A DNA stretch of 64,000 nt from Uloborus plumipes (taxonomy: Eukaryota; Arthropoda; Arachnida; Araneae; Uloboridae), in contig JAXGGA010001036.1 of assembly GCA_038373865.1 (NCBI GenBank), forward strand, positions 62,001-126,000, given 5' to 3'. The notes below the pieces were generated by a model, which was not told the origin of the DNA, did not search any database, and was given only the letters and a program-made list of their open reading frames with translations. Position 1 is the first letter of the stretch. Every line of letters starts with the position of its first letter. Positions 12,591 to 27,700 of the stretch are shown here, piece after piece. Both the position numbers and the translations under genes were made by a program.

Positions 12591-12596
12591 AATAAA
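12591..12596 (+). terminator. NDUFA13: Polyadenylation signal of NDUFA13
   Basis: AATAAA 60 bp after the NDUFA13 stop codon, the expected spacing for a short 3' UTR. The implied transcript end at about 12610-12620 falls before the TFIP11 stop codon on the other strand. Confidence 0.75.
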
Positions 12597-12686
12597 TAGA
12601 ACTTAGTTGTCATATGCATTGTTATTTCCTATTGAACTTAAAAGTATTAGCAACATGCTTCAAGACACGAAGCATAAAAATTGAAT

Positions 12687-12692
12687 TTTATT
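12687..12692 (-). terminator. TFIP11: Polyadenylation signal of TFIP11
   Basis: TTTATT on the + strand reads AATAAA on the - strand, 47 bp after the TFIP11 stop codon. With the NDUFA13 signal at 12591, the two convergent transcripts would end tail to tail with little or no overlap. Confidence 0.65.
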
Positions 12693-12738
12693 TAAAAAAG
12701 ATATAATACAGTATTTACAATAGAAATATGGTAGAAAT

Positions 12739-15700
12739 TCAACCAGCAGTATCTAATAAACTTTGTAGTGATGTTGGCACCCATGTTTTCTGATTAAACA
12801 CAAAAATCACTCCTCTGTCTAAGTAAAGTAGACTCTGACCAAAACGATAAACTTGCTTTCCCTCTTGAAATTTTCCTGGAGCTGGCATAAACAGTATATT
12901 ACTTTCTTCAGCCTATAAAATGAAATTAGAATTAAAAATAGAAGAAAGGACAGTGAGAACGTAAATTAGTAAGCATTGCTTGAGCTTAAATAAAAATACT
13001 GTGTCAATCATCTTTACTACAAGCTTGATATGATGGTTCTAGTGGAGAACCTGGTGCAGCATAGCCTATTAAGGCTCTTGCATCATAAAACCTAATAAAA
13101 CCAATCTAGTGGGTAACAAGATGAGATTATCAAAATTAAATGCGATAAACATAAAAAAGCGTCAAAAAATAATGAACTTTGAAGCCATCCCTAGATTCCC
13201 CCCCTCCCTGATTTATGTCAAATTTTGTTCAAAATCTTTCAACATCAGCCAATTTTACGCACTCCACACACACAAAAAAAAAACCTTGGCAGGCAAAAAG
13301 GAGTAAATCGCAAATTGGGGGAACAAATTCATGCCTGCAGCCTACCAAAGTAATAATTTTATAAAAGTTAAAGAAATGAAATCATCAAGGCTCTGAGAAA
13401 AGCATTTAAAGTTACTAACTGCAAGTGCTAGTAACAGATCACAGGACACTTTCAAGTCCAAGGATTTAATAAGCACATATTTCGCATTTATTAGTGGGCA
13501 TTTTGTGGCCTTGGGCTCCAAACTCGGGACCCTCAACTTCTGATATCCTATCAGTTTGGTTATCCATGGTCTAAGGCTTAAACCTAATGACACTAGAATG
13601 AAGTCTAACAAGAGAAAAGAGCCTGTCACAAGTAATTTTAATGCTCTTGAGTCAAGCTGATAATGTATGCATGTGAAACATGTACTTAACAACAATACAG
13701 GAACATACTTACTTTTTTCTCAATAAGGTCTTTGAATGATAAAGTGAGAGTTGCAGTAGATGTAGGACCTCGAATAGTTTGCATCATAGCCTGAAATAGT
13801 GGTTGTTCACATTATTAGAAGGAATTAAAAAAAAAAAAAAAAAGATACCAAATCATAATTTCTCATTTCTAATTTATTTTTAATACTTTTGAGTCACAAT
13901 GGCAAATATATTTTGTTGTCATCAAGAAGTTTTACAATTGTTTGACTTTTTGTTCATTTATCATTGGATTATTTGCATTTTTATAAAACAGTTTTACACA
14001 GTTTGTACTCAATTTTAGAAAAAAAAAAAAAAGAATGAAGGAGTTATGAAGGAAAAAAGACATTTTGAATGACTCTTTTACCACCTCCAAATTGTTATTT
14101 CTAAATTATTTTTTCTTTTTAATTGTGATAATACATTTGCTTAAGTATTTTAAATAATAGACAAACTTTATCATTGCCGAAAGTGAGGTGGAAATACAAA
14201 TGTATGGATTTATCGTACATACAGCACTGCAGTTTGAAAAAAAAAATTTTTTTTTTCGAAATTATAGCATGAAAAATAAAATATTAGACAATCATTGGTT
14301 CTGTTAGGGAAAGAGGAGGTCCAGAAACTCTTTCTCATAAAATTTTTCTGAAAAAACCGCCTTTGTAAAAATATAATCATTGTGAGGAAATGCCAGTAAA
14401 GGATGAGATTCATGGAATATTCCCAAAAGTTTTTCAAATTGAAGTCCTAAACAATACAGTTGTTGGCACACATCTTTGATGATGTTGGTTAGGGGAAAAT
14501 ATGAGATTTGATTTCCTCGGAAATTTTCAAAAATGGATATTTAGACTATCTTTGGTGCTGTTGGGGACGGGGAAGATTAAGGGCTTCCCACAGAAATGTT
14601 TCGAAGTCTCTATTAGAAACGCATTTAAAGCTCTTTCTTTGGTAACATTAGAGGAAGAGATAGTGTTCTAAACCCTGACTTTTCTGAAAACAAAATTTTA
14701 AGTAATCTTGGCTGATGCTAGTGGAAGAGGGTAGAGTTAAGGGGTTTTCACCTTGAAGTTTTCAAAATGCAATTGCAGTCCATCTTTGAGGACATTTAGG
14801 GACTGAATGAGAGCCGGAGCACTCCTGCGGAATTTTTCAAAAACATACCTAGTTCCAAAAACTTTGGTCATGATACAGGGCAGGGATGTCATTTCAAGTT
14901 TTTCCAGGGGGGGCAAAGGGTAAAAACACAATACAATTTTACCAGAAAACAACAAAAACCACACCCACTTATATGTAAATACATTGATTTCTCAAAGTCA
15001 GGGGGGGGGGGCAATTGACCCCCTGCCCCCCTAAATGACAGGCCTGATAGAGGGGAGGTTTGAAGATGAAATAAAGAGTCAAAATATTTTTTCATTCAGG
15101 AAAGCGAGAAAATTTGTTTGTTTTGAATAACTCATACAGGAGGATATTGCTGGGCCCTTAAAAAAATTTCCTAAATAGAGTTTTGAAAGGAGAGTAAAAA
15201 CCCTGTTTCATCCGTGAAAGGCCTAGTCTTGAAGACTTCCATTTAGTCCCTATTTTAATGAAAACTTCTTTCAATATGGTTCATCTTTATAATATATCAA
15301 AACTTGCAGCCTTTTTTTTTTGAATCATCACAGATTATCTTGCTGCCAAGACCACACAAATATTTGACATGCCTATAGTTTGTGATTGAAACAAAACATT
15401 TATTTAAATTAAGGCGAGTATTTCCAAATCAGAATCAAAAATAGAAATGAACAAAATAATAAAAATTTAATTCGACAAGCGTTTTTAAAATCAAAATCAT
15501 AAATAGAATGTTTACTTTGTATTGAAATAAACCACAAATGCCTTGCATTATCAACATAGTTGTAATCACTTGTCAGTGTGCTTACATGGGCTAGCAATAA
15601 AACTCCAGTTTTATTTGCCAATAAGGCAGACAATATAATTATTAATTTATGTTTTTATAACCATACCGTACTTCACAAACATTCTAACTATTTTTTGTTG

Positions 15701-18700
15701 AATGTTGGGACTTCATTTTTGAAAAAAATATGGAACCCTTAATTATGAAAAATACCTAATTAGAAATTTTTTTTGCAAAAATCTGAGATTTCAAAGTTGT
15801 AATGGGCATTATAAAATTATTTGGAAAATGAAAATGTTTGGCATGGAGACTTCAAAATTTAGCAAAAGGGATTAGCTAAGGTATTCAATCCTAAAAGCCT
15901 AGGAGGTTTGATGCCACCCCCCCCCTTTAAAATAATAAGGATTTAAAGAATTTTTGGGGAATTACATATGAAAGAAATAAATTGGGTTTGACATATAGAA
16001 TTGAACATCATTCTTTACACCTTGAAATTAAAATTATTTGCACTTGAACACACAATATAATAAATACAAAGTAAAAAGATAAATTACATCATATTCACGA
16101 CGTGGCTTAACATGGCGATCCAACTCTTGCTGTCTTTCTACGTTTGTCAAATATGCCATGCTTTCCTTAGCTCCAGGTTGTTGACCCAAAAGGCCTTGAG
16201 GAGCAGTCACAGCTCTGTTCATGATATCCAGAGCTTGTCTAAACTGTTCTAAAATTAAAAAAATAACAAATATAAACAAAATGGAAGAACAAAAGCTATC
16301 CAAAACTAACTTGAAAACTTCTAAAAAATAAGTTCTGCACTTACGCAGATAAAAATTTAATGCTATAAAGGAGCATAATTATAGCAATAAAGTTACAAAC
16401 ACGGGAAAAATATTGATGACTTTGCATTGAAACATAAATATTGTAGTCATGGAAGAATAACATTTTTTAACACGCTAGAGTTCGCCAGCCATTTTTGTTT
16501 CAATGTCTTGGAATTTCATAGCCAGATAAATAAGCAGATAATAATTTCAGTAGCTGAAATTGTGTCCTTGATTGATGTGAGGGTGTGATTGGAATTTTCC
16601 TAAATCCTTTTCATTGTTGCAAAAAAGGGGGTCTTTTGCGAGCAATGGGGTCGTTTTCAACCCTCATTCGAGCGCTCGTGTGACAAATAACGGCGCAAGC
16701 TCTCGCGAGTTAAAAACTTTGTGTCCATTAGTTCCTTCTCTTCCAGGTCCAAATAGCTATTAGCTAGGGGCTAGCTTCCAGGTCTATTAGCTCCTTCTCT
16801 TCCAATGGAAATTTTCAGACCCCCCCCCCCCCCAAGATCATGAATTTGATTAATCAAATAGTGAAACCTGCTTATCTCAAAGACCCTTCTCTAGGTGAAA
16901 AGTTAATTTCCATGAATTCTTAGAATAAATTCAATTTTCTTTCCATGTTTCTCATGAATAAGTTAGGGAACTCTATAATCTTATTGGAGAGGTCTTTTAA
17001 AAATGTTTCGTGGAATGCATTTATTTTTAATGGAAAAATAGATATAAATTTTAATTTTTCATTTTACTTTTGAAGCACTATCTAAAGAATTTTAGAAACA
17101 GATTTTAACTATAAATCATTGTTAAACTATAAAATGCATACCTTTAATGATAGGATGAGTCAACAGAGATGGAGATAACATAGACTTCCAACCAGTGTAC
17201 CACTTAGTAACTTCTTCATAATTAGGACTGTGAGTTAACCATGTGTATAAAACTTGTAACCATTTTGGAAAGAAATTCTTCTCCAACAGTGTGACCATAC
17301 ACGGTTCAGGCATCATATCTAACCACGCCATCACCCAATTCCAAACATCTGAGTAAAAACAAAAAAAATCAACAATAAATCCCACTTTTTCTATCAGAGA
17401 ACATAAAAATGTGATGTACAGGGAGAGGGAAACTGTGGTGTATATCTCTGTGGCAGAAAATTGCCGACATGGCAACATTGTCGCAGAATCAGAGAGCTAT
17501 TGTGCAGAAAGATTTTTGTGGTTGTTAAGAAAAAAAGACAATGAAACAGCCAGCAGTAAAACCATCCTGCAGAACAGTCTTAACAGATTATTCTTTTGTG
17601 GAAACAATCCTATTTCCTGTTATTATTGTTCCTAACAGAATCTTTATAGAAACAGTAGAAGGCCAGCTGCATCAAAGTATCAAGAAAGAGTAGAAATATT
17701 CCCATAAGAGGATGAAAAATCATTGAACATTTTTAGTTGGACAGTGAAAAATCAAGAGAAATAATTTTTGATAAAACTGTTAGTTTTAAAAACCATGAAG
17801 AAATATAGTGTTGATGTTGACTTTATAAATATAATCAGCTTGTATTACTATAAGACGTTTGCTTATATATTTATTATTGAAGGATATTCTAGTATTACAG
17901 AAAGAAATTGGTTCCAGAAAATTTGTCGCAGAAAGCAGAAAAAAATTCTGCCACAGGAGTGTATATTAAAATAAATATAAGGTAGCTGAATTACAGAATT
18001 ATAGATTAAGTTTGTATGCTAAATAGAAACATCAGTATTACAAGTAAATCCTACTAACTAAATGCATAGAGGAAAGTTGGCAGTGATAAAAAATTAAAAA
18101 TCCTTGTTTTTTGACTAGGTGTCAATGACATCGCAATGACCACCGACTTAACAGAAATGAACAAATGGTTTTTGTTAATATTTGTTAATCTTAATGATGC
18201 CAAATTTGAGTGTTTGAATGCTGAGTGACACATTCTGGGGAGTAAAATTCAGGTTCATAGTTAAATAATTTTTGTTTGCATGCAGCACTTAATATAGCAA
18301 TGCAATTAAGGATAAAAATTTTTTTTTTTTTTTTTTGGAAGCTAAATTTGTATTTAGTTTACAGAATACTTTGAAAATGCTTAAGTGCTTTAGAACAGTT
18401 ATTTAACGAACATTAAATCTTTTGCATAAATCCCCCTTCATTTGCTTCAGCAATAGGTTAACGTTTTGGATTGACATTTTCATTTATAAATTCTTCATTG
18501 AGCCACTATTTCTAGCCTTAAGAGAAGACAGCCTACTGAATATCCATTCAGAAAAACATATTAAAATTACTCAACTCTGATTTAGGCCCACCCTTCCCAC
18601 ATTGTTCTCTATTAACATTTCAATACTTAGGAATCTTTATGCCTCCAAGGACTTCAGATGCATACTTTCTAGGCTTCTTCACTTGTGATTGGGGGGGAGG

Positions 18701-21700
18701 GGGACAACATTCGACATTACATGGCACTTTCGCACTTTTTAGGCGAGTTATTTGATTAGTATTAATGAATAAGAAAAAAGTTCAGAATATAATGTGACAA
18801 GAATTCTTACCTAAATGTTGCTGGTGTGGATTGATAACATAAGCTTGTAAGGCCATTGCTAGTTTAGGTACAATATTGTTTATCACAAATGCATCCATTA
18901 CACCTTGTGAGAACACTGGTTTCCAAGGTTCGAGTATTAATTTTGCAGAACAGTCGCTAGGATGCCAGTTAACCAGAGCAGAAGACAGTTTGTTACGTAT
19001 AGGAGCATATAAGGGTTCCAGCCGAGCACCTAATTTTTAAAAGATGAAACAGATGTGAATCATGATTTAAATTTTTTAATGATTTTTAAAACTCTGTATA
19101 TTTTTTAAAAAGAATCTCAAAACTTGTGAGCTGGTTATCTAGTATAACAGCTAGATGTACAGGAACTAAAGATAACTTATAAAACACAAACTTTTATTAA
19201 CAAAAAAGCCAAACTATAAAAATCTTACAACTTCTTGAATGGTATAAATAATATAAATTAAAGTATAATTCAAAAAATAATTTAAAGTTATTTTGAATTT
19301 ACAATAAAATGGATACATAAATAATTAGTATATTTATTAGCTAAAAGAGGATTTTATATTAAAAACTAGAAAAAAGTAGCTACAAAGGAACAAAAGAATC
19401 TTAAAGATAAAAATCCCTCCATTATATATTTAAATAAAAAGAACAATAAGATTAACTTTAGATTGAAAGAATTTAATATTATTAATATCAATTTAATAAT
19501 ATTATTCTGCTGTGACCTTTATTGTTTTTTTATCATTATTTTTTTTATGTTGGAACACATTATTATAATTCATTGATATTGTTTATTCAAATAATTAATA
19601 CTTGTTTTATTAAAACTTTCTGTTGTCTTATCTAAGATAAGTGCACATTATTTAGTTTAATCTAATTAATATGTTAAATTACTCAAGTTATAGTGGATAA
19701 TTAATGTCAACTTAGTCCAATTTCTATCTGTTGTTAATTTTATCTCATTCCTATTTATTACCCCCCCCCCCCCTGCGGTTGGGTAGTCCCAGGATTACAT
19801 GTTAAATGAAAAAGATATCTTGTCATGAACTGCAAGGTGGTTAAGTTAAAAAAAATAGTTACCCATAAGAGGAAGCCATGGATGCAGCCATGAATGAACA
19901 GGCAAAGTATCTGTTAAAGGATTCCAAGCTTCTACTTCTCTTTGTAAAACTGGAAGCACTAACTGCTCCAAGATATTTCCCATGATCCATGGAGGCAACA
20001 AAGGAGTCCAACTGTCCAATAATTCAACTAAAGGAGACCAATTTCGAGCATTCCAGTTTCTGTAAAATAATTGAATTTCATTGAGCTTTGATCTTGAGTT
20101 ACAGTTAATAATATTTTTAATGATTTAAATATTTTATTGAAATTAACTGCTCAAGTGAATTTTTCTAAACTACAAACTATACATACAAATTAAAAAAATA
20201 CTTTCTCATTCCCAGAGAAAGTTTGAAAGTATTTTGCAATACTTTCACTTTAAAAATGTAATTACATACAAAATTGCTTTACGAACAGGGGGCATCCAAA
20301 CATCCCATATAAGACGATGATATGGCTCTAGCTCTTGGTCTACTCCTTTATTCCATGATACTGAAGAAGAATTGGTCTCCAAAAGGCTTTTCCAATCTTG
20401 AAAGATATCAATACAATGATGTTTCTGTTCTAAAGGATTCCAGTCATGAAGCAGCTTATTAACCTATATTTCAAGAATAAATAAATAAATATATTTTAAA
20501 ATGACCATTGAAATGTGAAAGGTTTTGACAAGTGATTAACAAAACTGCTGAAGTTAATATAAGACCACTGATAGATACAGGGCCGAGAATTCATACTTCA
20601 AATCCTAACTTAATTTCCACTTTACACTTTTTAAGCTGGTCGTATTTTCTGGAATTTCGGACCTCCCTGGTTTTTATTTCTCATATTACACTGTAGTCTT
20701 TACGCTATAATAACAGTTCAGAGCTAATGAATGCATCTGAAATTTTTACAAGAACCACATGATACTCATTCTATATCAATAACAATTACATGATTTCAAA
20801 TTAATTCCAGTCACTACTTTAAAATACCAAAACAGCATTTTTCAATATCAAACGTTTTTTGCTGTGATAAATAAGTTGCAGAATGATTAAATACATGGAC
20901 TGTGAAAGCATAGAAATAAGTATGAAAAACGTTTGTCAGTAATAGATAACTATCATCAATAATAAAAATTACCGAAATAGAACTAAGAAAAATATAATGG
21001 ACCTCTTTTCAAAATTGAATGATAAATATGTAACTATTTTTCTTGCTCTCACAAAACTTTTTCAGAAAAATTTTGTTCGTAGTGACACAAATAGCTTTTA
21101 AATGTACACCTTCCTTGCTTTCATACATTTACAAAAAAAAAAAAAAAAATCAATATCTTAAAATTGTTTGCTGATCAATACCAGTGTGTGAATTCACAAT
21201 GCTCAAATTACAAAATGCTACCAACTACAAAAAATGAATCAGTATTTGAACTCATAAGAACTAATAATAAAATCACTTACTAAAGGCACAACTATTGTGA
21301 TAGCCAGATCACTCAAATTATACAACTTGTATTCTTCATAATATTCGTCCTGTAAATCCTTAAATGTCCTTGCAGCAATTTCTAGTATGACATTGCTGTC
21401 ATCAGAATCCTTATTTGTATCCAAACTAAAACATACAAGATCATCTATAGAATGAAAATATGATTGAATAAAATTTTAAAACAGTTTCAGTTATACAGAA
21501 CATTTCAATTCTTCAGTAATAGATAAAATGGATCGAAAAATATAAATGGATTTTCAACTTTTAATGCAGCTCATGTAGTAACATTTCATGGGATTAAACA
21601 ATTGAATTTTATCATTGCACAATTTTAAACAGCACATTTACAAACAACACTGGTGGTATGCTGTTCCCTGAAATTTTTTTTTTATTATTTTAAAAAGAAA

Positions 21701-24700
21701 CCTTTCAAAAAAAAATTTTTTTTAATGCTTGCATGGATTTTTAAAAAAATTTTTTATACTTCATACAAAATTCATAATGCTAGTTAAAAGTATAATTTAA
21801 AATTGCAATCAAAATAGTAGCACATTCTCAACTTACGTTACAAAAATATAGTTCAAGCTATAGTAACTTGTTAACTGCATGTTTGTTAAAATCACATGAA
21901 AGCAATTTATAAGGAGTATTTTGATAAACTCTAAAAGTATAAATGAAAGAATATACAATAGATGTAAACAACTCTTCTTCCTTGCTGTTCTCTTTTTCCT
22001 ATATACAAGAAGGTTCTTCCTTTTTATTTGTGACTTTAAAAGTTATTTTGTGAGGGTGTTACAACTTGACATTATGAATAAAACAGAAAAAAAAAAAGAA
22101 TTCTAATGTTTATCTTATCAAGAAATAACAGTAAAGAGAAACAACTCATATGCTTGAAATTTCAAAAAAGAACTATTGCATAATTCATGTGGGAAAACTA
22201 AATAAACAATCTTACCTTTCTATAATTTTGAGTACCTTTTCTAATGTCTTGATTTGTTTTTCTTCTTGAACTAATACTCGTTCAAGACGTTTTTGCTCAT
22301 GACCCAAGTTTATTATTCTATCTTCAGCTATTTGCTTTTGCCGGTCACAACGAATTATCTTTTGCTTCTCATCTTCCTCTAAAAGTTTCAAATTGTGTTC
22401 AAGTTCTGGTAAGGAAAAGTGATAGCCTTTACTGGTAGTTTTCTGTTCAACCTCCTCTTCTTGATCTGGTGGTTTACTATGTTTCTGATGAATTTGATGA
22501 TAACCTGAAATTTGAAAGTAAAATGGGGAATATTTTAAAATATTTTAAATGCATTGTAATTCATTGATTTGAAAGATTTTTATTGGTTTTATTTTTGGAA
22601 ACATCTATAGATGACGTTGCCTATGAATAGGGAAGTTTGATTTTTTAATTTTATTTTTATATGATACAACAACATACATGATCATCATCGGCGAAAAAAA
22701 TTTGCTATACAACGCAGTTTTTAAAAAAATAATTTTAAAGTTCAAGCGTCGGTGACCTCAGAGGGCTTGTAGATTTTTTGCCATTGGGGCAAGCCTAGAG
22801 CAGGAAACTGCTTATCGGCTGAATGTAAGCCGGTTTTCCGTAATGTCATAGGTTATTCTCATGGGCTGCTGAAAAAAGGTGGAAACTGCCAAGTCATGCT
22901 TCGCTAAAAATTTGAATATGGTTTCTTAAAACAATCGACGCCGACAGTCGTGGCAGGTTATTGGATTGCCCTTTGACAAATCCAATCTCCACAGTGAATT
23001 GACAGACTTTAACTTATTGATAATGGGAGAAAAAAAAATCTGCAATGAAAACATAGTACAACTGCAATACAATTTTTGTCGGTGAAATGCTAAAATTAGA
23101 GCTATTTGACGTCACTGGTTTTGTTTTCAAGGCTCGCTTTTTTAGTACGTCGGTGTTTTAAAAATTCATTAAAAATTAATCACTGTGTTTTAAAATTCAG
23201 CAATGGTGAATTTTTGTGTTTTGTAAATGTTTTAACAATATCTAGTAGTCAAAGTAGGAATATTTAATAGGTTGAAACTTCTCTAATGCATTGAAAGTGT
23301 TTTGAAAGAATTTCATATGCAAAACGCAAGAACAAAATCTTAGATCAATCACAAGATGCTAGAAAATTGTTGCAAACTCAACTGATGTTTCCAATTTAAG
23401 TAATTTTCACAAGATGCAAAAATAAATTTAAAAATATCTGAAAAAAAGATTAGAAAAAAAATTGTTAAATAAAGTGAAATTTTTTTCCAAGGAAAAAGTT
23501 ATCTGTACTTTGATCAAAAAAAAAAAAAAAAAATCATCAAAATCAGCTATTTTAATTGCAATATGTCAATGAGTAAAAGGACATTTTAGCGCAAATTTTT
23601 TAAACTATTCAACACAATTTTAGTTTAAATAAATGTAGATAGCCACGTAACTTAACTAAAAAAAAATTTTTGAAATAGAGCAAAAACTAGATCAAGTATT
23701 ATAGCATAATAATATGCAGTAATTTATCACACAAAACATAAAAAAACACTATCATAATTTTTTTAATCAAAAAGGTTTCGCACAAAAGTCAACTTCTTAT
23801 TCAAGTTCAATTATTCTTACTATAATATCATATTTCATCTCTAGCAGTGAAAGTTACCGCTGTGCAGCATTGCTGAAATAGCAATCTCACCTGACAATAT
23901 TCGCTGTTCAGGACCTGTCATGTCAATTACCTTCACACTGCTTAAATTGCTAGAGTCTCCATGGTATCTTCTTGAAGATCCTTCTTGAACAACCTCATCA
24001 GCTGTGGTATATACATACTTCACTTTCACCTGACTCTCCTAAAATACATATTATCTAATATTAAATTATTTTCACAATAATTAGATATAATAGAAATTAT
24101 CATATGGCAGGGCTAAATGTGCAGTAGGGGGGAAAGGATGCTGCAAAGTAGTGGTGCGACACTGACTTCAATGCTTTGGAAACATCTATGTTTTACGGTC
24201 AACGTTTTACATCTGAATAAAAAACAGAAAAAATATGTGATAGCAAAGCATCATCGATGGAAAAACATAGATGAACAAAAACATCAATCTCCATGTCATA
24301 CCCCTAACCTCCAAATACACACACATATAGGCGAATGTGGGACAAAGTGAAATAGTTAAGACCTATTTCAAAATGCACGCATTGGAAATTTGTACTGAAA
24401 ATTATTGTACATAAAGATTGAATAGTGTATTTTGTATAACAACTTGCGTTGAAATATTATTTTTCATTTTTGGCAGTTATTTTGAACCTACAAAAAAGGT
24501 AGAAATTTTCCACCTTAAAAAACCATGGGGCAAAGTGAAAAATGCAATATTTTTACTATGAAAAACTTTCTATTTTATGATCAACAGTAATTTTCATCAA
24601 ATGGACGTGTAAACAAACAAATAAATGACTTATTAATGAAACATGAACAAATAAATAAGTAAACAAATTAATGAACTCATTAGTTTATGAGGAAAAAAAA

Positions 24701-27700
24701 TGAGTGAATAAAATAGAGAACGAATAAAAAAATCAGTGAACAAATGAACACATAAGTGAATTACACATAGGTAAAAGAATGTAAATTAATTAATAAATAA
24801 AGAAACACGTATGTGATTAAAAAAATTAATGCATAAGTAAACAAAATGAGTTATTTCACTTTGCCCTGCGTGCACTTAACAAATTACATTGAACATTTAA
24901 AATCAAAATTTGCTTAATATAAACGAAATAAGCGGACTGGATACCAGTAGATCTCAATTAATACTTAAAATGATAATTACAAAAAATTTATAATTGTATC
25001 ATAACGAAAAATATTTAAAAAAAAACACGAATATTACAATAAGTGTATCAACTTTTGAAAAGGACTTGTACAATTTTTTTCGCTGATCTAAAGATCTATC
25101 TATTTGTTGATAGGAATAGACTGTATGTCTAGGGACTTTGTTAAAATATTGCTAGATAGGTGGTGCTGCAAACTTTGAAAATATTTCGCTATTTCATTTT
25201 GCCCCACATTCCCCTACATATATACAGATAGGTATATGGTATCTTTATGACATAACAAGGAGTTGATGTTGAGGCTACCTGTAATTTAATAAAACTGCAT
25301 CTTCAACCAACCATGAATGCAAATAAAACAAATAGAGGGATTTTTTTCAAACACATGATAAAAACATAGTGACAGAAAAACCTTCCATCTTCTGATTTGT
25401 TTAGTTTTTGCTTTTTTAAAACTTAATTACAACACATAATTCAATACATTGAGCCACTGCCAAAAGAATTCAGACTCACTTAGAAACATTTGTTAAAGAT
25501 TATCCCGCATGTAAGTCAGTATTATATAAAATGTTATATATTTATAAAAAGATCGATCATTTAAACCAGTGGTTTTCAACCTTTTTACAGCTACCGCCCC
25601 CCTTTAGGATTGAAAATTTTTTCAGCGCCCCCTTTGCGGAAGGACGCAAAACTGAAAGGGGGGGGGGTAGTTTTCTTAACCGGTTCAACTCCATAGTTTT
25701 GCCCAAACAGATAGTTAAAAAATTACTAGAGAGTAAAAAAACTTATAAAGTGCCTAGAATGGGTCCATTAAATGAGTGAACAATTTTTAAGGTAAATGAG
25801 ACAACACTGTTGGAAATAAAAATGCACTGTTTTCAACATTTCGTTTGAAAATCAATATGTTTTGAAAAATACACTACGTTCAAATAGTTCCTGAACAGTC
25901 CGATCCAAAATAGTCTTGCTCTTATTTACTTGCAACTATGCAATACGCATCCCCTATTTATTACGTACCGATATAGGATTTTACTGCGGAAAGGTAATAA
26001 CAAAGCCATTCCTTCTATTTTTCCCAGAATTGACAAAGATTTGAAACTATGACCCGATCCTGTCACCTTTAAAGATTATAAATCAAGTTTGAATTAAAAA
26101 AAATCTGGTATAAGTTGAATTTACAAATCACGAGATAAGTTCAATTCAAAGAAATTCTTTTGGATAAATTTATTGCTGTGAAGGTTATATATGATAATAA
26201 AAGTTGTAAGAATGCCTTTGGCGACATCAGAGTAAAGACAGCGGTGAAATATCTGGGATATCCCCCTAAATTTGTTTTGAAAACAAAGTCTTAAAAATGC
26301 GGTTTCTTTAATTGTAGATTTTGTGGGTGTTGAGATTTAAGTTCAAATTCTGCTCCCGGTGAAACACTTCAAATTGACGTAATTTTAGACAATTTTTAGT
26401 TACATTAGGGAGAAAGAGGTCTCTTATAAAGATTTTTCATAATTGAAGTTATTTAAAGACTAAGTTTAGTAATTTTATGGAATCAGAGCCCCTTCTAACG
26501 TTCTCCGAAATTGAAGTATAAAAAATGAAAAATTTAATATATTTATGTTAATGAAGAGGGAATAGTCAAGGTTCGGGAGTTTTCTCCAGAAATTTTTTTT
26601 CACATTGCACCGTGAAAAATGCAATTGTTACCTTCCTTTGATGTTGTTGGGGGGATGATCTAACAACACAAAAAGTCGGTCAAGTTAGGTGGCTCTCAAT
26701 TTCAAGTGCTATTACAAATTTTAATCTATCCTTCATGACGTTAGGAGAAAGATCAGGGTTCGGGAGATGTTTGTAGAAAATGAATTTTTAAGCTATCCCT
26801 TGGTGATATAAGGGATGAGGGTTTCCTGCCGCCCCGCAAAAAACATGTCTCCACAAGAACATTTGAAAGTATACCCACCGCTCCCTTACCGCCCAAAATC
26901 TGTCCACTGCCCCCCCCCCTGTCGCCCAAAATATTTTCATTGCCCCTCAACATCTTCCCACCGCCCACTGGGGGGGAGAGGGGGGCGGTATCACCCTCGT
27001 TGAGAACCACTGATTTAAACCATCTATGTTTTTGAGTTGATGTATCGATACCATCCATGTTTCAATTCCTAACATTGATTTTTGACACCAATGTCAAAAC
27101 TTTACTGCAAAGTGTTAATGGTATCAATGCATTTAAGAGGTATTGGAGAATATTCTTCAAAGGGAACCGCAAACTGGAAAAGTTTTGAAAATCCCTGCCA
27201 TAAGGTAATTACAAACTTAATGACAGTTGTTCAGCAGAACTTTTCTCTTGAGAAAATAGAAAATAACGTAACACCAAAAGCAAAATTGTTATATGCATAA
27301 AAGTAACCTTTGATAAAAATTAAAATGATTACATGAATGAATAACGAAATTTGCTTTTTATGATTTCATATAAGTTACATAAGTGAAGACAAAAATCATC
27401 TGAGCATCAAAAAGGGTAAATTCTGGCAAGATAATTTACCCATATAATTTATATAATAAATTTATTATTACACACAAACAGTAAAATATGACATTGTTTC
27501 ATTACATTTTACAGCTGCGTTTCAGCAAGATTATTTTGATATCCTTTCTTATTATTTAACATTTTAATAAGCAGATAATTTTACCTTGATGAAAATTACT
27601 ACATATTAATTATGAAGAAAAGATATATGATCTTAAAGAAACTATGTCATATTATTGGGTATTTGAAACTTGGCAAGTGCAATAAAAATGCAAAGGAGTG

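Noticed and set aside
26753..27058. 101-codon open frame on the - strand
   Set aside because: Its glycine-rich product comes from the G/C tracts at the right end of the hAT element at 25567-27012.
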